Below are positions 1 through 8,370 of a DNA stretch of 64,000 nt, in pieces. This stretch comes from Pandoraea sp. (lineage in GTDB: Bacteria > Pseudomonadota > Gammaproteobacteria > Burkholderiales > Burkholderiaceae): assembly GCA_031291335.1 (NCBI GenBank), contig JARLJF010000081.1:1-64000 (forward strand). The letters run 5' to 3'. The position numbers and the translations under genes were made by a program. Below the pieces are notes generated by a model, which was given only the letters and a program-made list of their open reading frames with translations, had not been told where the DNA came from and made no database searches. Within the stretch, counting starts at the first letter, position 1, and every line of letters starts with the position of its first letter.

Positions 1-452
1 CCAACGGCGAGGAACAGCGGGTAGTTCCACGGCACGATCACGCCAACGACCCCGAGCGGCTGCGGAACAATCGCCCGGCGCGCTGGCAGCATCCACAGGT
101 TCGCCCACCCCTGCGAGCCGCGCATCCAGCGACGCGTGTGTGAAAGCGCGTGCTTCAGATTACCGTGCGACGGAAACAACTCGAGCATGTCCGTCTCTTG
201 CGCCGACCGGCCGCCGAAATCTTCATCGATGGCGACGGCAAAGGACTCGCGATACTTGTGCAGCATCGTCTGTAGCGCTTGCAGATGACATTTTCGCGTC
301 GGCCAGTCCACGTGCGGCGCGGCGTCGTGTGCGTGGCGCATCGCGTCGAAGCGAGGGGACAGCAACGCGCGCGCAATGTCGTCGTCCGCCAAGGTATCAA
401 GCGCGGCCGGCACCGCTTCGTGCAAGCCGTTCAACTCATGGTTGTGTCCCAT
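1..452 (-). CDS. Aldehyde dehydrogenase, coniferyl-aldehyde-dehydrogenase-like (N-terminal part only)
   Basis: This gene is cut by the left edge of the window, leaving about 150 N-terminal residues. It starts MGHNHELNGLHEAV and reaches the aldehyde dehydrogenase motif VIVPWNYPLFLAVG, part of the NAD(P)-binding fold. An acidic segment followed by FGGRSAQETDMLE, and later the LPARRAIVPQPLGVVG stretch, resemble the coniferyl-aldehyde dehydrogenase branch, which oxidises aldehydes to acids with NAD. The ATG at 452 was chosen because GGAGG lies about nine bases upstream. It is co-directional with aidB, 99 bases downstream of the aidB stop, so co-transcription is possible. The catalytic Cys and Glu lie outside the window, so substrate and activity cannot be judged. 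Confidence 0.85.
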   Translation of the reverse strand, partial: MGHNHELNGLHEAVPAALDTLADDDIARALLSPRFDAMRHAHDAAPHVDWPTRKCHLQALQTMLHKYRESFAVAIDEDFGGRSAQETDMLELFPSHGNLKHALSHTRRWMRGSQGWANLWMLPARRAIVPQPLGVVGVIVPWNYPLFLAV

Positions 453-551
453 GCCGTGTCCTCCCTGTGGTCGCCAGCGGCATGGCTTCGTGCCGCACGG
501 CGACCATCGATATGTTGTTGTTCGTTATCTGCGTTATCTACGTCATCGAGG

Positions 552-2216
552 TTATGCGAGAAAAGCCCGGTCGAGCCAGGCGCGTTGGACACCTGCCGCG
601 AGCGTGTCCGGCATCACGCCGTAGATCCGTCCGCCAGCATTCGAGAAGCGGCTCTCGATGAAACCGTGCGCCAATTCGGCCGGTGCGTGTTCGAGCAGCA
701 ATGCCGCTTGCGAGAGCAGCACAACCTGCTGGGCGATGGCGCGTGCACGAACCGCATGCGTCGCGGGATCGGCCGCCAGCCAGCCGTGCAATTGCGCCAG
801 CGCAGCACGCAGCGTCGCGTGCGACCCGACGCGTTTTTCGAGCCATTGGAACCAGCTTTGCGCAACGTCAGGCTCACGACTGATGGCGCGCAACACATCG
901 AGGCACATCACGTTGCCCGAGCCTTCCCAGATCGAATTGACGGGTGCTTCGCGATACAGACGCGCGAGCGGTCCCGTCTCGACGTAGCCGTTGCCGCCCC
1001 AGACCTCCATGCATTCGCCCGCCAATTCGAGCGCACGCTTGCACACCCAGAACTTCGCGGCGGGTAACACGATGCGTCGCCACGCACGCTCGACGGGAGA
1101 ATCGTCGTCGACTGCATTCGCATCGAACGCCTGCGCAAGCCGCATCGCCAGCCACGTCGCCGCCTCCGACTCCAGGGCAAGATCCGCGAGCACCGTCGTC
1201 ATCAAATCCTGATCGACGAGCCTGGCGCCGAACGCCGTACGATGCCGCGCGTGATGAATCGCCTGCACGACACCCGCGCGCATCATTGCCGCGCTACCGA
1301 TCACGCAATCGAGTCGCGTGTACGTGGCCATCTCGATGATCGTGGGAATACCGCGCCCCGGCGCACCCACGCGCGTGCCGTACGCCCCTTGAAACTCGAC
1401 TTCACTGCTCGCGTTGGAACGGTTGCCGAGCTTGTCCTTGAGGCGCTGAATCTGCACAGCATTCTTGCGGCCGTCTGGCGCATAGCGCGGCACGAAGAAA
1501 CACGAGAGAGCGTCGCTGTCGCTATCGCGCGCAAGCACCAGATGAGCGTCACACTGCGGCGCCGAGAAGAACCACTTGTGGCCGACGAGCGAGAACGTGC
1601 CATCGCCGCGCTCGGTCGCGGTTGTCGTGTTGGTGCGAACGTCGGAGCCACCCTGCTTCTCCGTCATGCCCATGCCGATGAGGATGGCGTGCTTCTGCGC
1701 GAGCGGTACGTCGCGCGCATCGTGCTGCGGCGCGAGCAACTTGTCCTTGATCGACGCGAAGAGCCCGGGCTCCTTGGCGAGCACGGGAATGCTCGCGAAC
1801 GTCATAGTCGTGGGGCACAACGCGCCCGCCTCGTTCTGCGCATGCAGAAAATACGACGCCGTTCGCGCCGCCATCACCCCACCGCGCGGATGTGCCCACG
1901 GCAGCGACTGGAGTTGTGCACCGCGCAACAGGCCCATGAGGGCGTGCCACGCAGGATGAAACTCAACGTGATCGATGCGATTGCCTTGCGGATCGAAGGA
2001 TTGCAGTTCCGGCGCGTGGCGATTGGCCAACTCCGCCCACTGCTGCACCTCAGCCTCGCCCAGACGCGCCCCCTGACGATGCAGCGCCTTCGCATGCCAG
2101 TCTGCGCCGAAGGCCGCCACGGCGGCTTGCAGGGTGTTGTCAGTCGCGTAAAGGTTGTAGTCCGTGAGCGGCGGCACCTGATTGGTGACGTCGTGGGTCT
2201 GCCAGGCTTCAGTCAT
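552..2216 (-). CDS. aidB: AidB-type acyl-CoA dehydrogenase
   Basis: A 554-residue flavoprotein of the acyl-CoA dehydrogenase superfamily. Many segments match what I recall of Escherichia coli AidB: WQTHDVTNQVPPL at the N-terminus, FHPAWHALM, GMGMTEKQGGSDVRTNT, LVGHKWFFSAPQCDAHLVLA, RLKDKLGNRSNAS and REAPVNSIWEGSGNVMCLDV. AidB binds FAD and DNA and is linked to the alkylation response, with weak isovaleryl-CoA dehydrogenase activity; its physiological role remains debated. A longer reading frame extends to 2258, but the ATG at 2216 is better because GGAGA lies about six bases upstream and the protein then begins like AidB. No ada or alkB gene is visible nearby. It is divergent from the GMC oxidoreductase and may share a transcript with the partial aldehyde dehydrogenase. 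Confidence 0.93.
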   Translation of the reverse strand: MTEAWQTHDVTNQVPPLTDYNLYATDNTLQAAVAAFGADWHAKALHRQGARLGEAEVQQWAELANRHAPELQSFDPQGNRIDHVEFHPAWHALMGLLRGAQLQSLPWAHPRGGVMAARTASYFLHAQNEAGALCPTTMTFASIPVLAKEPGLFASIKDKLLAPQHDARDVPLAQKHAILIGMGMTEKQGGSDVRTNTTTATERGDGTFSLVGHKWFFSAPQCDAHLVLARDSDSDALSCFFVPRYAPDGRKNAVQIQRLKDKLGNRSNASSEVEFQGAYGTRVGAPGRGIPTIIEMATYTRLDCVIGSAAMMRAGVVQAIHHARHRTAFGARLVDQDLMTTVLADLALESEAATWLAMRLAQAFDANAVDDDSPVERAWRRIVLPAAKFWVCKRALELAGECMEVWGGNGYVETGPLARLYREAPVNSIWEGSGNVMCLDVLRAISREPDVAQSWFQWLEKRVGSHATLRAALAQLHGWLAADPATHAVRARAIAQQVVLLSQAALLLEHAPAELAHGFIESRFSNAGGRIYGVMPDTLAAGVQRAWLDRAFLA

Positions 2217-2512
2217 CCGTGTCTCCGTGTGCCCATGCGACAAACATGGGACGGTCACTGTAAGTGCATCCTTTCATCATAGCGGCTAGGGTCGCGCGCT
2301 CGCACAAATTAGAGGAATGCTTCACTTCGCCCCCGGGCACAAGGGTTGTCTGCCTACAATGAGTGCCGCTGCGAGCGTGACATCGAGGCACTCATGAAGT
2401 GCAGACCGCGCAGCGCGGCACAAGAATAAGCGCGCATAACGACAAAGCCAAAACAGCGAACAAGAAATCAACAGGTAGTTGATGCAGTGCCCATCCAAGG
2501 GAGGATGACAGC
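2217..2512. other. Divergent intergenic region between aidB and the GMC oxidoreductase gene
   Basis: About 296 bases separate the two divergent starts and must hold both promoters. A TACAAT hexamer, one base from the -10 consensus, is seen on the plus strand near 2356, but without a convincing -35 box at normal spacing. I see no structural RNA or credible small gene here. Confidence 0.5.
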
Positions 2513-4219
2513 ATGGACTATGACTACGTCATTGTCGGCGGCGGCTCTGCCGGCTGCGCATTGGCCGCGCGATTGGCCGACGGTGCGCCGGATCGCACGA
2601 TCGCGCTCATCGAAGCGGGTCCGCCTGACGACAGTTTTCTCGTCCGGTTGCCGCTCGGGCTCGCCGCGCTCGTGCCGTTCCGATCACGTCGCAACTACGG
2701 CTATCGCACGACACCGCAAGCGGGACTGACGGGACGTCAGGGCTACCAGCCTCGCGGGCGCGGCCTTGGCGGCTCAAGTTCGATCAACGCGATGATCTAC
2801 ACACGCGGCCATCCCGACGATTACAACGACTGGGCGCAGGCCGGCTGCATCGGCTGGGGATGGGACGACGTTCTGCCCTACTTTCGCCGCAACGAGCACA
2901 ACGAGCGCGGTGCCGATGCCTGGCACGGCAGCGGCGGCCCGCTCAACGTCTCGGATCTGCGCACGATCAACCCGTTCTCGCAACACTATGTCGACGCGGC
3001 GCGTGAAGCCGGGTTTCCGGTGAGCGACGACTTCAATGGCCCGCAGTACGAAGGCGCAGGTGTCTATCAGGTGACGCAGAAAAACGGCGAGCGATGGAAT
3101 GCCGCACGCGCGTATCTGCACGGAAAATCCCGAGCGAACCTGCACATCATTACCGACGCGCTCGTGCAGCGCATCGTCTTCGACGGCAAGCGCGCGGCGG
3201 GCGTCAAACTGCAACGTCACGGCGCGCTGGAGACGATCCGCGCGCGCTCGGAGGTGGTGTTGAGCGCGGGGGCGTTCAACTCACCGCAATTGCTGATGTG
3301 TTCCGGCATCGGTCCGGCCGAACATCTACGCTCGCACGGATTGGAGGTACGCGTCGATGCGCCAGGCGTCGGTGAGAATCTGCAGGATCACATCGACTTC
3401 ATCATCAACAAATACGTCGCGCATCGCGACCTGGTCGGCTATACCCCGGCCGGGTTGTGGCATCTGCTAGGACAAGGCGTCAACTATCTGCGCGACCGGC
3501 GTGGTCTGTTCGCCAGCAATATCGCGGAGGCGGGTGGCTTTCTCAAGAGCGACCCTTCCCTCGCGCGCCCCGATTTGCAGATGCACTTCCTCGTGGGTAT
3601 CTGCGACAACCACAATCGTCGTCTGCACTGGCGGCGTGGTTTGTCGTTGCACGCATGCGTGCTGCGCCCGAAGAGTCGTGGACGCGTGACGCTCGCGTCC
3701 GCCGACATGCGCGACGCGCCTTACATCGACCCGGCGTTTCTGCAAGCCCAAGAGGACATCGACACCTTGCTGCGCGGCGCGCGCGTGATCCGGCGTATTC
3801 TCGCGGCGCCGTCGCTCGCCCAGTTCGGCGGACAAGAGTTGCACAGCCGGGGAGTGGAGTCGGACGAAGCGCTCACCGCGCTGATTCGTGCGCGCGCCGA
3901 CACCATCTATCACCCGGTCGGCACCTGCCGAATGGGCAGCGATGCCGGGTCGGTCGTCGATCCTGAATTGAAGGTGCGTGGCGTGGAGGGGTTGCGTGTG
4001 GTCGATGCGTCGATCATGCCGACGCTCATCGGCGGCAATACCAACGCGCCGTCAATGATGATCGGAGAAAAAGCAGCGGACCTGATGCTGGGACGCATCT
4101 CGGTGTGCCTGCAGAATGCGGGGACCGCGACGGTGGACACGTCACGCCCCGTAGCGCCCGAGCCGACAGTGTTAGCCGCCCGCGCGCAACCACAGATCCA
4201 GGAAAGGTTCGCCCCATAG
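2513..4219 (+). CDS. GMC-family FAD-dependent oxidoreductase (choline dehydrogenase-like)
   Basis: A 568-residue glucose-methanol-choline oxidoreductase. The FAD-binding glycine motif GGGSAG is at residues 9-14 after a beta strand (DYVIVG). GRGLGGSSSINAM is the first GMC signature. The second signature region is visible as VLSAGAFNSPQLLMCSGIGP. The proton-accepting His of the active site is in YHPVGTCRMG (His467), followed by GGNTNAPSMMIGEKAAD, which supplies the second conserved polar residue. Enzymes of this family oxidise primary alcohols; the substrate cannot be told from sequence. A good ribosome site (GGGAGGA) lies eight bases before the ATG. Length is typical, with about 35 extra residues after the usual end (TVDTSRP onward). 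That tail overlaps the 3' end of the convergent prepilin peptidase gene. Confidence 0.93.
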   Translation: MDYDYVIVGGGSAGCALAARLADGAPDRTIALIEAGPPDDSFLVRLPLGLAALVPFRSRRNYGYRTTPQAGLTGRQGYQPRGRGLGGSSSINAMIYTRGHPDDYNDWAQAGCIGWGWDDVLPYFRRNEHNERGADAWHGSGGPLNVSDLRTINPFSQHYVDAAREAGFPVSDDFNGPQYEGAGVYQVTQKNGERWNAARAYLHGKSRANLHIITDALVQRIVFDGKRAAGVKLQRHGALETIRARSEVVLSAGAFNSPQLLMCSGIGPAEHLRSHGLEVRVDAPGVGENLQDHIDFIINKYVAHRDLVGYTPAGLWHLLGQGVNYLRDRRGLFASNIAEAGGFLKSDPSLARPDLQMHFLVGICDNHNRRLHWRRGLSLHACVLRPKSRGRVTLASADMRDAPYIDPAFLQAQEDIDTLLRGARVIRRILAAPSLAQFGGQELHSRGVESDEALTALIRARADTIYHPVGTCRMGSDAGSVVDPELKVRGVEGLRVVDASIMPTLIGGNTNAPSMMIGEKAADLMLGRISVCLQNAGTATVDTSRPVAPEPTVLAARAQPQIQERFAP

Positions 4220-5062
4220 CCGGCTTGCCAACGCCCCCAGGCACAGCCACGGACCAAACGGCAGCGGCTCGCGCAACGCGCGGCCGCGCCACAGTCCGAG
4301 CACGGCGAAGGCGAGGGTTGCCGCCACCGCGCCGAACGCGAGCATCAGCGGCACGCCGATCCAGCCGAGCCACGCACCGCACGCCGCGACCAGCTTGGCA
4401 TCGCCGCCGCCGAGTCCGTCTTCCCCCGTCAGCATCCGATAAGCGAGTGCGATCGCTCCCATGACACCGTAGCCCAGCGCCGCACCAAGCACTGCGTCAT
4501 CGATGGGCTGCGTCAGGCCAACCACACTGCATAGCAGGCCGGCCCACAGCAAGGGCAACGTGAGCGCATCAGGCAACAGTCGTGTGTCGACGTCGATCAG
4601 CGTCAGCGCCAGCAACACCGCACCGAAGCCGCACCATGCCAGCATCGGGAGGTATTGCATCGACGGCACGAACTGCCATGCGATGGCTGCGAACATGAGC
4701 GCGACCGTCAGCTCGACGAGCGGATAGCGCAGAGAAATCCCCGTGCGGCAATGCGCACAGCGGCCGCGCAGGAAGAGGAAGCTGAGCACCGGGAAGTTGT
4801 GACGCGCCGCGATGGGCGTCTCGCAACGCGGGCAACGCGACGGGGGCCATGCGAGATTGAATGCGGGCATGACCGGCGGCGCCTGCCCGGCCCACTCGGC
4901 GTTCTCACGCGCCCACTGCGCCTCCAGCATGCGCGGCAAACGGCTCACGACCACATTCAGAAAGCTTCCCGCGAGCAGACCCAGCATCGCCATCGCCGCA
5001 ACGACGACTTCGCGTGGGAGTGCCCGGAACTCATGCCAAAGCAATTCAATAAGCGACTGCAT
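4172..5062 (-). CDS. pilD: Type IV prepilin peptidase (A24 family)
   Basis: A 296-residue polytopic inner-membrane aspartic protease that cleaves the prepilin leader and usually N-methylates the new N-terminus. The order is: an N-terminal membrane segment (MLGLLAGSFLNVVVSRLPRM), a cytoplasmic loop with the tetracysteine motif (CPRC ... CAHC), then the catalytic part with Asp in LIDVDTRLLPDALTLPLLW and the GGGDAK motif after GEDGL. The start at 5062 was picked because it begins MQSLIELLW and lies only two bases after the stop of the upstream pilR-type gene, suggesting translational coupling; no strong ribosome site is visible. As last gene of the pilus operon it provides dedicated prepilin processing, in place of the PilU enzyme of plasmid R64. 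The tail overlaps the convergent GMC gene by 48 bases. Confidence 0.93.
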   Translation of the reverse strand: MQSLIELLWHEFRALPREVVVAAMAMLGLLAGSFLNVVVSRLPRMLEAQWARENAEWAGQAPPVMPAFNLAWPPSRCPRCETPIAARHNFPVLSFLFLRGRCAHCRTGISLRYPLVELTVALMFAAIAWQFVPSMQYLPMLAWCGFGAVLLALTLIDVDTRLLPDALTLPLLWAGLLCSVVGLTQPIDDAVLGAALGYGVMGAIALAYRMLTGEDGLGGGDAKLVAACGAWLGWIGVPLMLAFGAVAATLAFAVLGLWRGRALREPLPFGPWLCLGALASRLWGEPFLDLWLRAGG

Positions 5063-5064
5063 CG

Positions 5065-6159
5065 TCAGAACATCATGGTTTGCGCGTACTCGCCTGCCGC
5101 GTGACCGATTTGCAGCATGCCGCCCACGGTGAAGATGATCGTCAAGCCGACCAATGCCAACAGCGCCGAGCGAAGTGCGACGGAGCGAGCCTTGATGCTC
5201 TCCGCGACCTCTTCGACAGTCATCAGGCCGATCTTGCGAATGCCGGCGTCGAAGTTGGTGCGTCCCGAGTACTCGACCAGTCGATCGAAGATCTCTTCGT
5301 TGAAGAGGCCGGTGTCCATCGCCTTGACCATGCTGCTCTCGCTCTTGAGCGAGGCACGCATGCGCAGCAGGTGAGAGCGCAGCCAGGGCGACGCGCCGGG
5401 AAGCAGCAACGAGATGGAATCGAATACCGAGGTTTTCGCACCGGTGAGTGCGGCAAGCGCCACCAGGAATTCCCCTGCGCGCACATCCCGATACACCGCA
5501 TACGGTCCGAAATTCTCCACGCGCCGTCGCAACGGGCCTGCCCATCGGCTCAGGGAAAGCGATACCGTCACCACCAGAATGATCGGTATGCCATAGATAA
5601 GGGGCCACCAATTCGCCACGAAACCGGACATCATGTACAAGCCCGCGCCCAAAAGCGGAAATTGCTCGGGGGGCATGATCTCGGTCATGATCGGCATCAT
5701 GCCGTACGCCACGCCCAACTGAATCACGGCGAGCAGAATCGACATGAAGATCGGCAGCACGACGGCTCCGGCGATTGCCGAGCGTGTCTGTTGCTGCAAC
5801 GTGACGACACGTGCCAGAAAGCGCAGCGCCTCCGCCAGGTTGCCCTTCTCGCCTGCGGAGATCACGATCAGATCTTCATTGGGAATCGTGCCTTCCCAGG
5901 ATTTCCGCAAATTCTTCGAGCTGGCCCGGTCGCGCCATATCGCATAGAGCGGTGCCATCGGATTACGTCTCGCCTTGGCGCGTGCGTAGCGGCGGGAAAA
6001 CAGTTCGAACGGATTGGCGCCGTCGTCGATGGCATCGGCGAAATCGCTATAGAACTTCGCACGCGTCTTGCGGAAGTAGCGTTTCGCCTTGGCCAGACCG
6101 GGATAGGGATCTCGGGCAGGAAGAAGTTTGGCAAGCAGTTGATTGGCGGCTTCTAGCAT
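5065..6159 (-). CDS. pilR: Type IVb pilus inner-membrane platform protein (PilR/GspF family)
   Basis: A 364-residue protein with the type II secretion F domain architecture. There are two cytoplasmic helical bundles, one with ISAGEKGNLAEALRFLARVV and the other around RAGEFLVALAALTGAKT, separated by membrane segments: AIAGAVVLPIFMSILLAVIQ, a long central pair around residues 145-205, and a C-terminal helix near LLALVGLTIIFTVGGML. Platform proteins anchor the assembly ATPase and help insert pilins. The length and position (after the ATPase, before the peptidase) fit PilR of plasmid R64 better than PilC of type IVa pili. The start at 6159 lacks an obvious ribosome site; it lies 40 bases after the ATPase stop. 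Confidence 0.88.
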   Translation of the reverse strand: MLEAANQLLAKLLPARDPYPGLAKAKRYFRKTRAKFYSDFADAIDDGANPFELFSRRYARAKARRNPMAPLYAIWRDRASSKNLRKSWEGTIPNEDLIVISAGEKGNLAEALRFLARVVTLQQQTRSAIAGAVVLPIFMSILLAVIQLGVAYGMMPIMTEIMPPEQFPLLGAGLYMMSGFVANWWPLIYGIPIILVVTVSLSLSRWAGPLRRRVENFGPYAVYRDVRAGEFLVALAALTGAKTSVFDSISLLLPGASPWLRSHLLRMRASLKSESSMVKAMDTGLFNEEIFDRLVEYSGRTNFDAGIRKIGLMTVEEVAESIKARSVALRSALLALVGLTIIFTVGGMLQIGHAAGEYAQTMMF

Positions 6160-6199
6160 AGAGAATTAGACAGCGCTTCCCGTGGACCTCGTGAACGAC

Positions 6200-7921
6200 T
6201 CACACACTGGCGAGTCGGCGCGGCGGCTGGGGCGACGTGGAGCCGCCCTTCCAGACCTGAAATTTCTTGAGCTTGTGGAATGCGGATTCGATATCCCGGG
6301 GATCGATGCGCCCCTGCGTCATCTTGTAAATTGCGTGCTCCATCGCCGATTTGCCGTACATCACGGGACTCATGAGATCGCCATCGTGATGGGCTCGCCA
6401 GTATCGCTGCGCATCCCAGAATTTCGACTGACGCAGCAGATCGAGCAAGTCGTCGGTCACTTCGCACACCTCGGCGACGACCGTCTGCCCCGCCGTGCCA
6501 CGACCTTTGCAGTGGGTGCATCCTGGCCCCGTGACATTGATACGCGACGTATCGATACCGAGTCCGACAAGGACGTCGAGCGTCGCCGCATCCAGCCGTC
6601 CGACGGCGGGCACTTTGCAGTGGTCGCACAGCACGGCGATGAGCTTCTGGTACACCATCGCCGTGAGGAAATTGGGGGCTGTCACCGCAGACAGCGGCAT
6701 GCCGATCTCATCGCTCACCAGACGCGGAATGATGCCGAACGCACTCGATGCGTGCACGGTGGACAGGACCTGATGCCCCGTCTCCGTCATCGACTTCGCG
6801 AAAGAACCGGTCTCGACATCACGGATCTCACCCGGCATGAGCTTGTCTGGATCGCCCCGCAGCAGGACCTTCGCCGCCGCGCCAAAGGGCGATTCGCCGG
6901 GGCCGTCTTCGGCGCGCCGCTGAATCGGAATCTGCGTCACATGCGGCTGGATGTATTCGACCGGATCTTCGATGGAGAAGAATTTTTTTCCCGCATCGCG
7001 CTCGTACCACATCATCGTTCGCAGCGTCGTCGATTTCCCCGAGCCGGTTTCTCCCGCAATGATGGTGAGTCCCGGACTGCGGAACACGGCGTTTTCGAGC
7101 ACCTCGACCTGATCGTCGGAGTACCCGAGGTCGGAGAGCGTCATGACATCGGCGTCGATCGCTTCGTTGACCAGCAGACGCAGGATGACGTCGACGCCAC
7201 GATTCTCTTTCACGGTCTGCAATCGAAGCTGGTACTTCCGATTGCGCAATGTCAGCGGGATCGAGCAACTCTGATGCTGGTCTTCGTCGAAGTGATTGTG
7301 GCTTCGGCTACTCGGGTCGGCACGCGAGTTGTACGCCGCAGACACGGCGTCGAGCATCGCGTGATAGTCACGTGAGAGGCGATCCGTGTCGCTCGTCACC
7401 CGCAGCTTGCCGTGGATACGCATGCGCACGCGCACATGCTCGCCTTCGCGAAACTCGAAATGGATATCCGACGCGTCCGCTTCAATGGCACGCTCGATCA
7501 TCAGATCGAAGTTTCGATACGCCCCCGTTCGCTGCTCGTCGGTGCGCCCGCCGGTATCGCCTTGCTGTTGCAGGCGCGACTGCATGAGCAGAATTTCTTC
7601 CGTCGTGCCAACGTAAATGCCTTCGAGGTCGAGGCGGTGCGTCGCCCGTACCGCCTGTTCGAAGCGCCCCAGCAGATCCGATCCCTGCATGCGAACAAAC
7701 GCCGTGTGCTCCAACAGCACCAGATAGAGGCGCGGCTTCATGGCGACGAGCACGAGCGACCCGTTTTCGGCCCCGGCCAACGTGATGCCGAGATCCTGAC
7801 GCCAGCCCATGCGCTGAATGTCCTCCGGACGCAGATCGGCAATGGGCCGCGCAACAGGCCCGCCTGGCTGCGAACCGCCCCGGGACATCGCCGACTGAAA
7901 ACGCTCGGTAAATGTGGCCAT
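6200..7921 (-). CDS. pilQ: Type IVb pilus assembly ATPase (PilQ/GspE family)
   Basis: A 573-residue cytoplasmic secretion ATPase that powers pilus extension. The Walker A motif IIAGETGSGKSTTL lies near residue 290, preceded by the Asp-box region DASDIHFEFREGEHVRVRMR. It is followed by the region GEIRDVETG and the His box STVHASSAF. Near the C-terminus LCDHCK and CTHCKG form the CxxC pair typical of GspE/PilB zinc sites. The reading frame extends further upstream, but the ATG at 7921 (MATFTERFQSAM) overlaps the TAA of pilP (TAATG), a strong coupling signal. The name follows the R64 plasmid nomenclature, where PilQ is the ATPase; it must not be confused with the type IVa secretin PilQ. Confidence 0.92.
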   Translation of the reverse strand: MATFTERFQSAMSRGGSQPGGPVARPIADLRPEDIQRMGWRQDLGITLAGAENGSLVLVAMKPRLYLVLLEHTAFVRMQGSDLLGRFEQAVRATHRLDLEGIYVGTTEEILLMQSRLQQQGDTGGRTDEQRTGAYRNFDLMIERAIEADASDIHFEFREGEHVRVRMRIHGKLRVTSDTDRLSRDYHAMLDAVSAAYNSRADPSSRSHNHFDEDQHQSCSIPLTLRNRKYQLRLQTVKENRGVDVILRLLVNEAIDADVMTLSDLGYSDDQVEVLENAVFRSPGLTIIAGETGSGKSTTLRTMMWYERDAGKKFFSIEDPVEYIQPHVTQIPIQRRAEDGPGESPFGAAAKVLLRGDPDKLMPGEIRDVETGSFAKSMTETGHQVLSTVHASSAFGIIPRLVSDEIGMPLSAVTAPNFLTAMVYQKLIAVLCDHCKVPAVGRLDAATLDVLVGLGIDTSRINVTGPGCTHCKGRGTAGQTVVAEVCEVTDDLLDLLRQSKFWDAQRYWRAHHDGDLMSPVMYGKSAMEHAIYKMTQGRIDPRDIESAFHKLKKFQVWKGGSTSPQPPRRLASV

Positions 7922-8370
7922 TACGTTCGCCCCGGTGGACCCGCTTTCAGGCTGCTCGTCGGCCCCGCGCCGATGGCGTTGGGTAAGAGCAAGCGCTGCT
8001 TTTTGCCCTTCCGCGTGACGTCCACGAAGTCGCTGCCGATCATCACCACCTGCCAATCGCCGAAGCGGTCTCCGTTGCTCACGCTATAACCGTAGCGACC
8101 GTCGAGGCGCAAATAGGCAACCGTGGTGTCCTCCACGCCATGAATGAATAGCAACTCGGGAGGCAAAGTGAACTGAGCCGGCGCCGCGTTCGGACTCTCG
8201 GGGCCAGCGGTGTCAGCATTCTTGGCCTGCACCGCCGCTTGCGACGCCTTGAGATGATCGCGCGCAAAGGCATCGATCGTCTCGCCGGCCCAGGCCTGCG
8301 CCGCCCACATCGGCAGCGATGCCATGACGATCAGGGCGAGCGGGGTCATCCGACGCAGCTTAATGAACAT
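7921..8370 (-). CDS. pilP: Type IVb pilus biogenesis protein PilP
   Basis: A 149-residue exported protein. The N-terminus MFIKLRRMTPLALIVMASL followed by PMWAAQAWAG is a clear signal peptide with cleavage after AWA or nearby. The mature part has a low-complexity linker (residues about 45-65) and then a small beta-rich domain (YLRLDGRYGYSVSNGDRFGDW, VVMIGSDFVDVTRKGKKQRLLLP) as in PilP-type pilus assembly proteins. These are thought to link the inner-membrane complex to the secretin. Its first bases overlap the end of pilO by 11 bases and its TAA overlaps the ATPase start, so the order pilO-pilP-pilQ is tightly coupled. The assignment rests on length, export signal and operon position, with moderate sequence recognition. 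Confidence 0.8.
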   Translation of the reverse strand: MFIKLRRMTPLALIVMASLPMWAAQAWAGETIDAFARDHLKASQAAVQAKNADTAGPESPNAAPAQFTLPPELLFIHGVEDTTVAYLRLDGRYGYSVSNGDRFGDWQVVMIGSDFVDVTRKGKKQRLLLPNAIGAGPTSSLKAGPPGRT

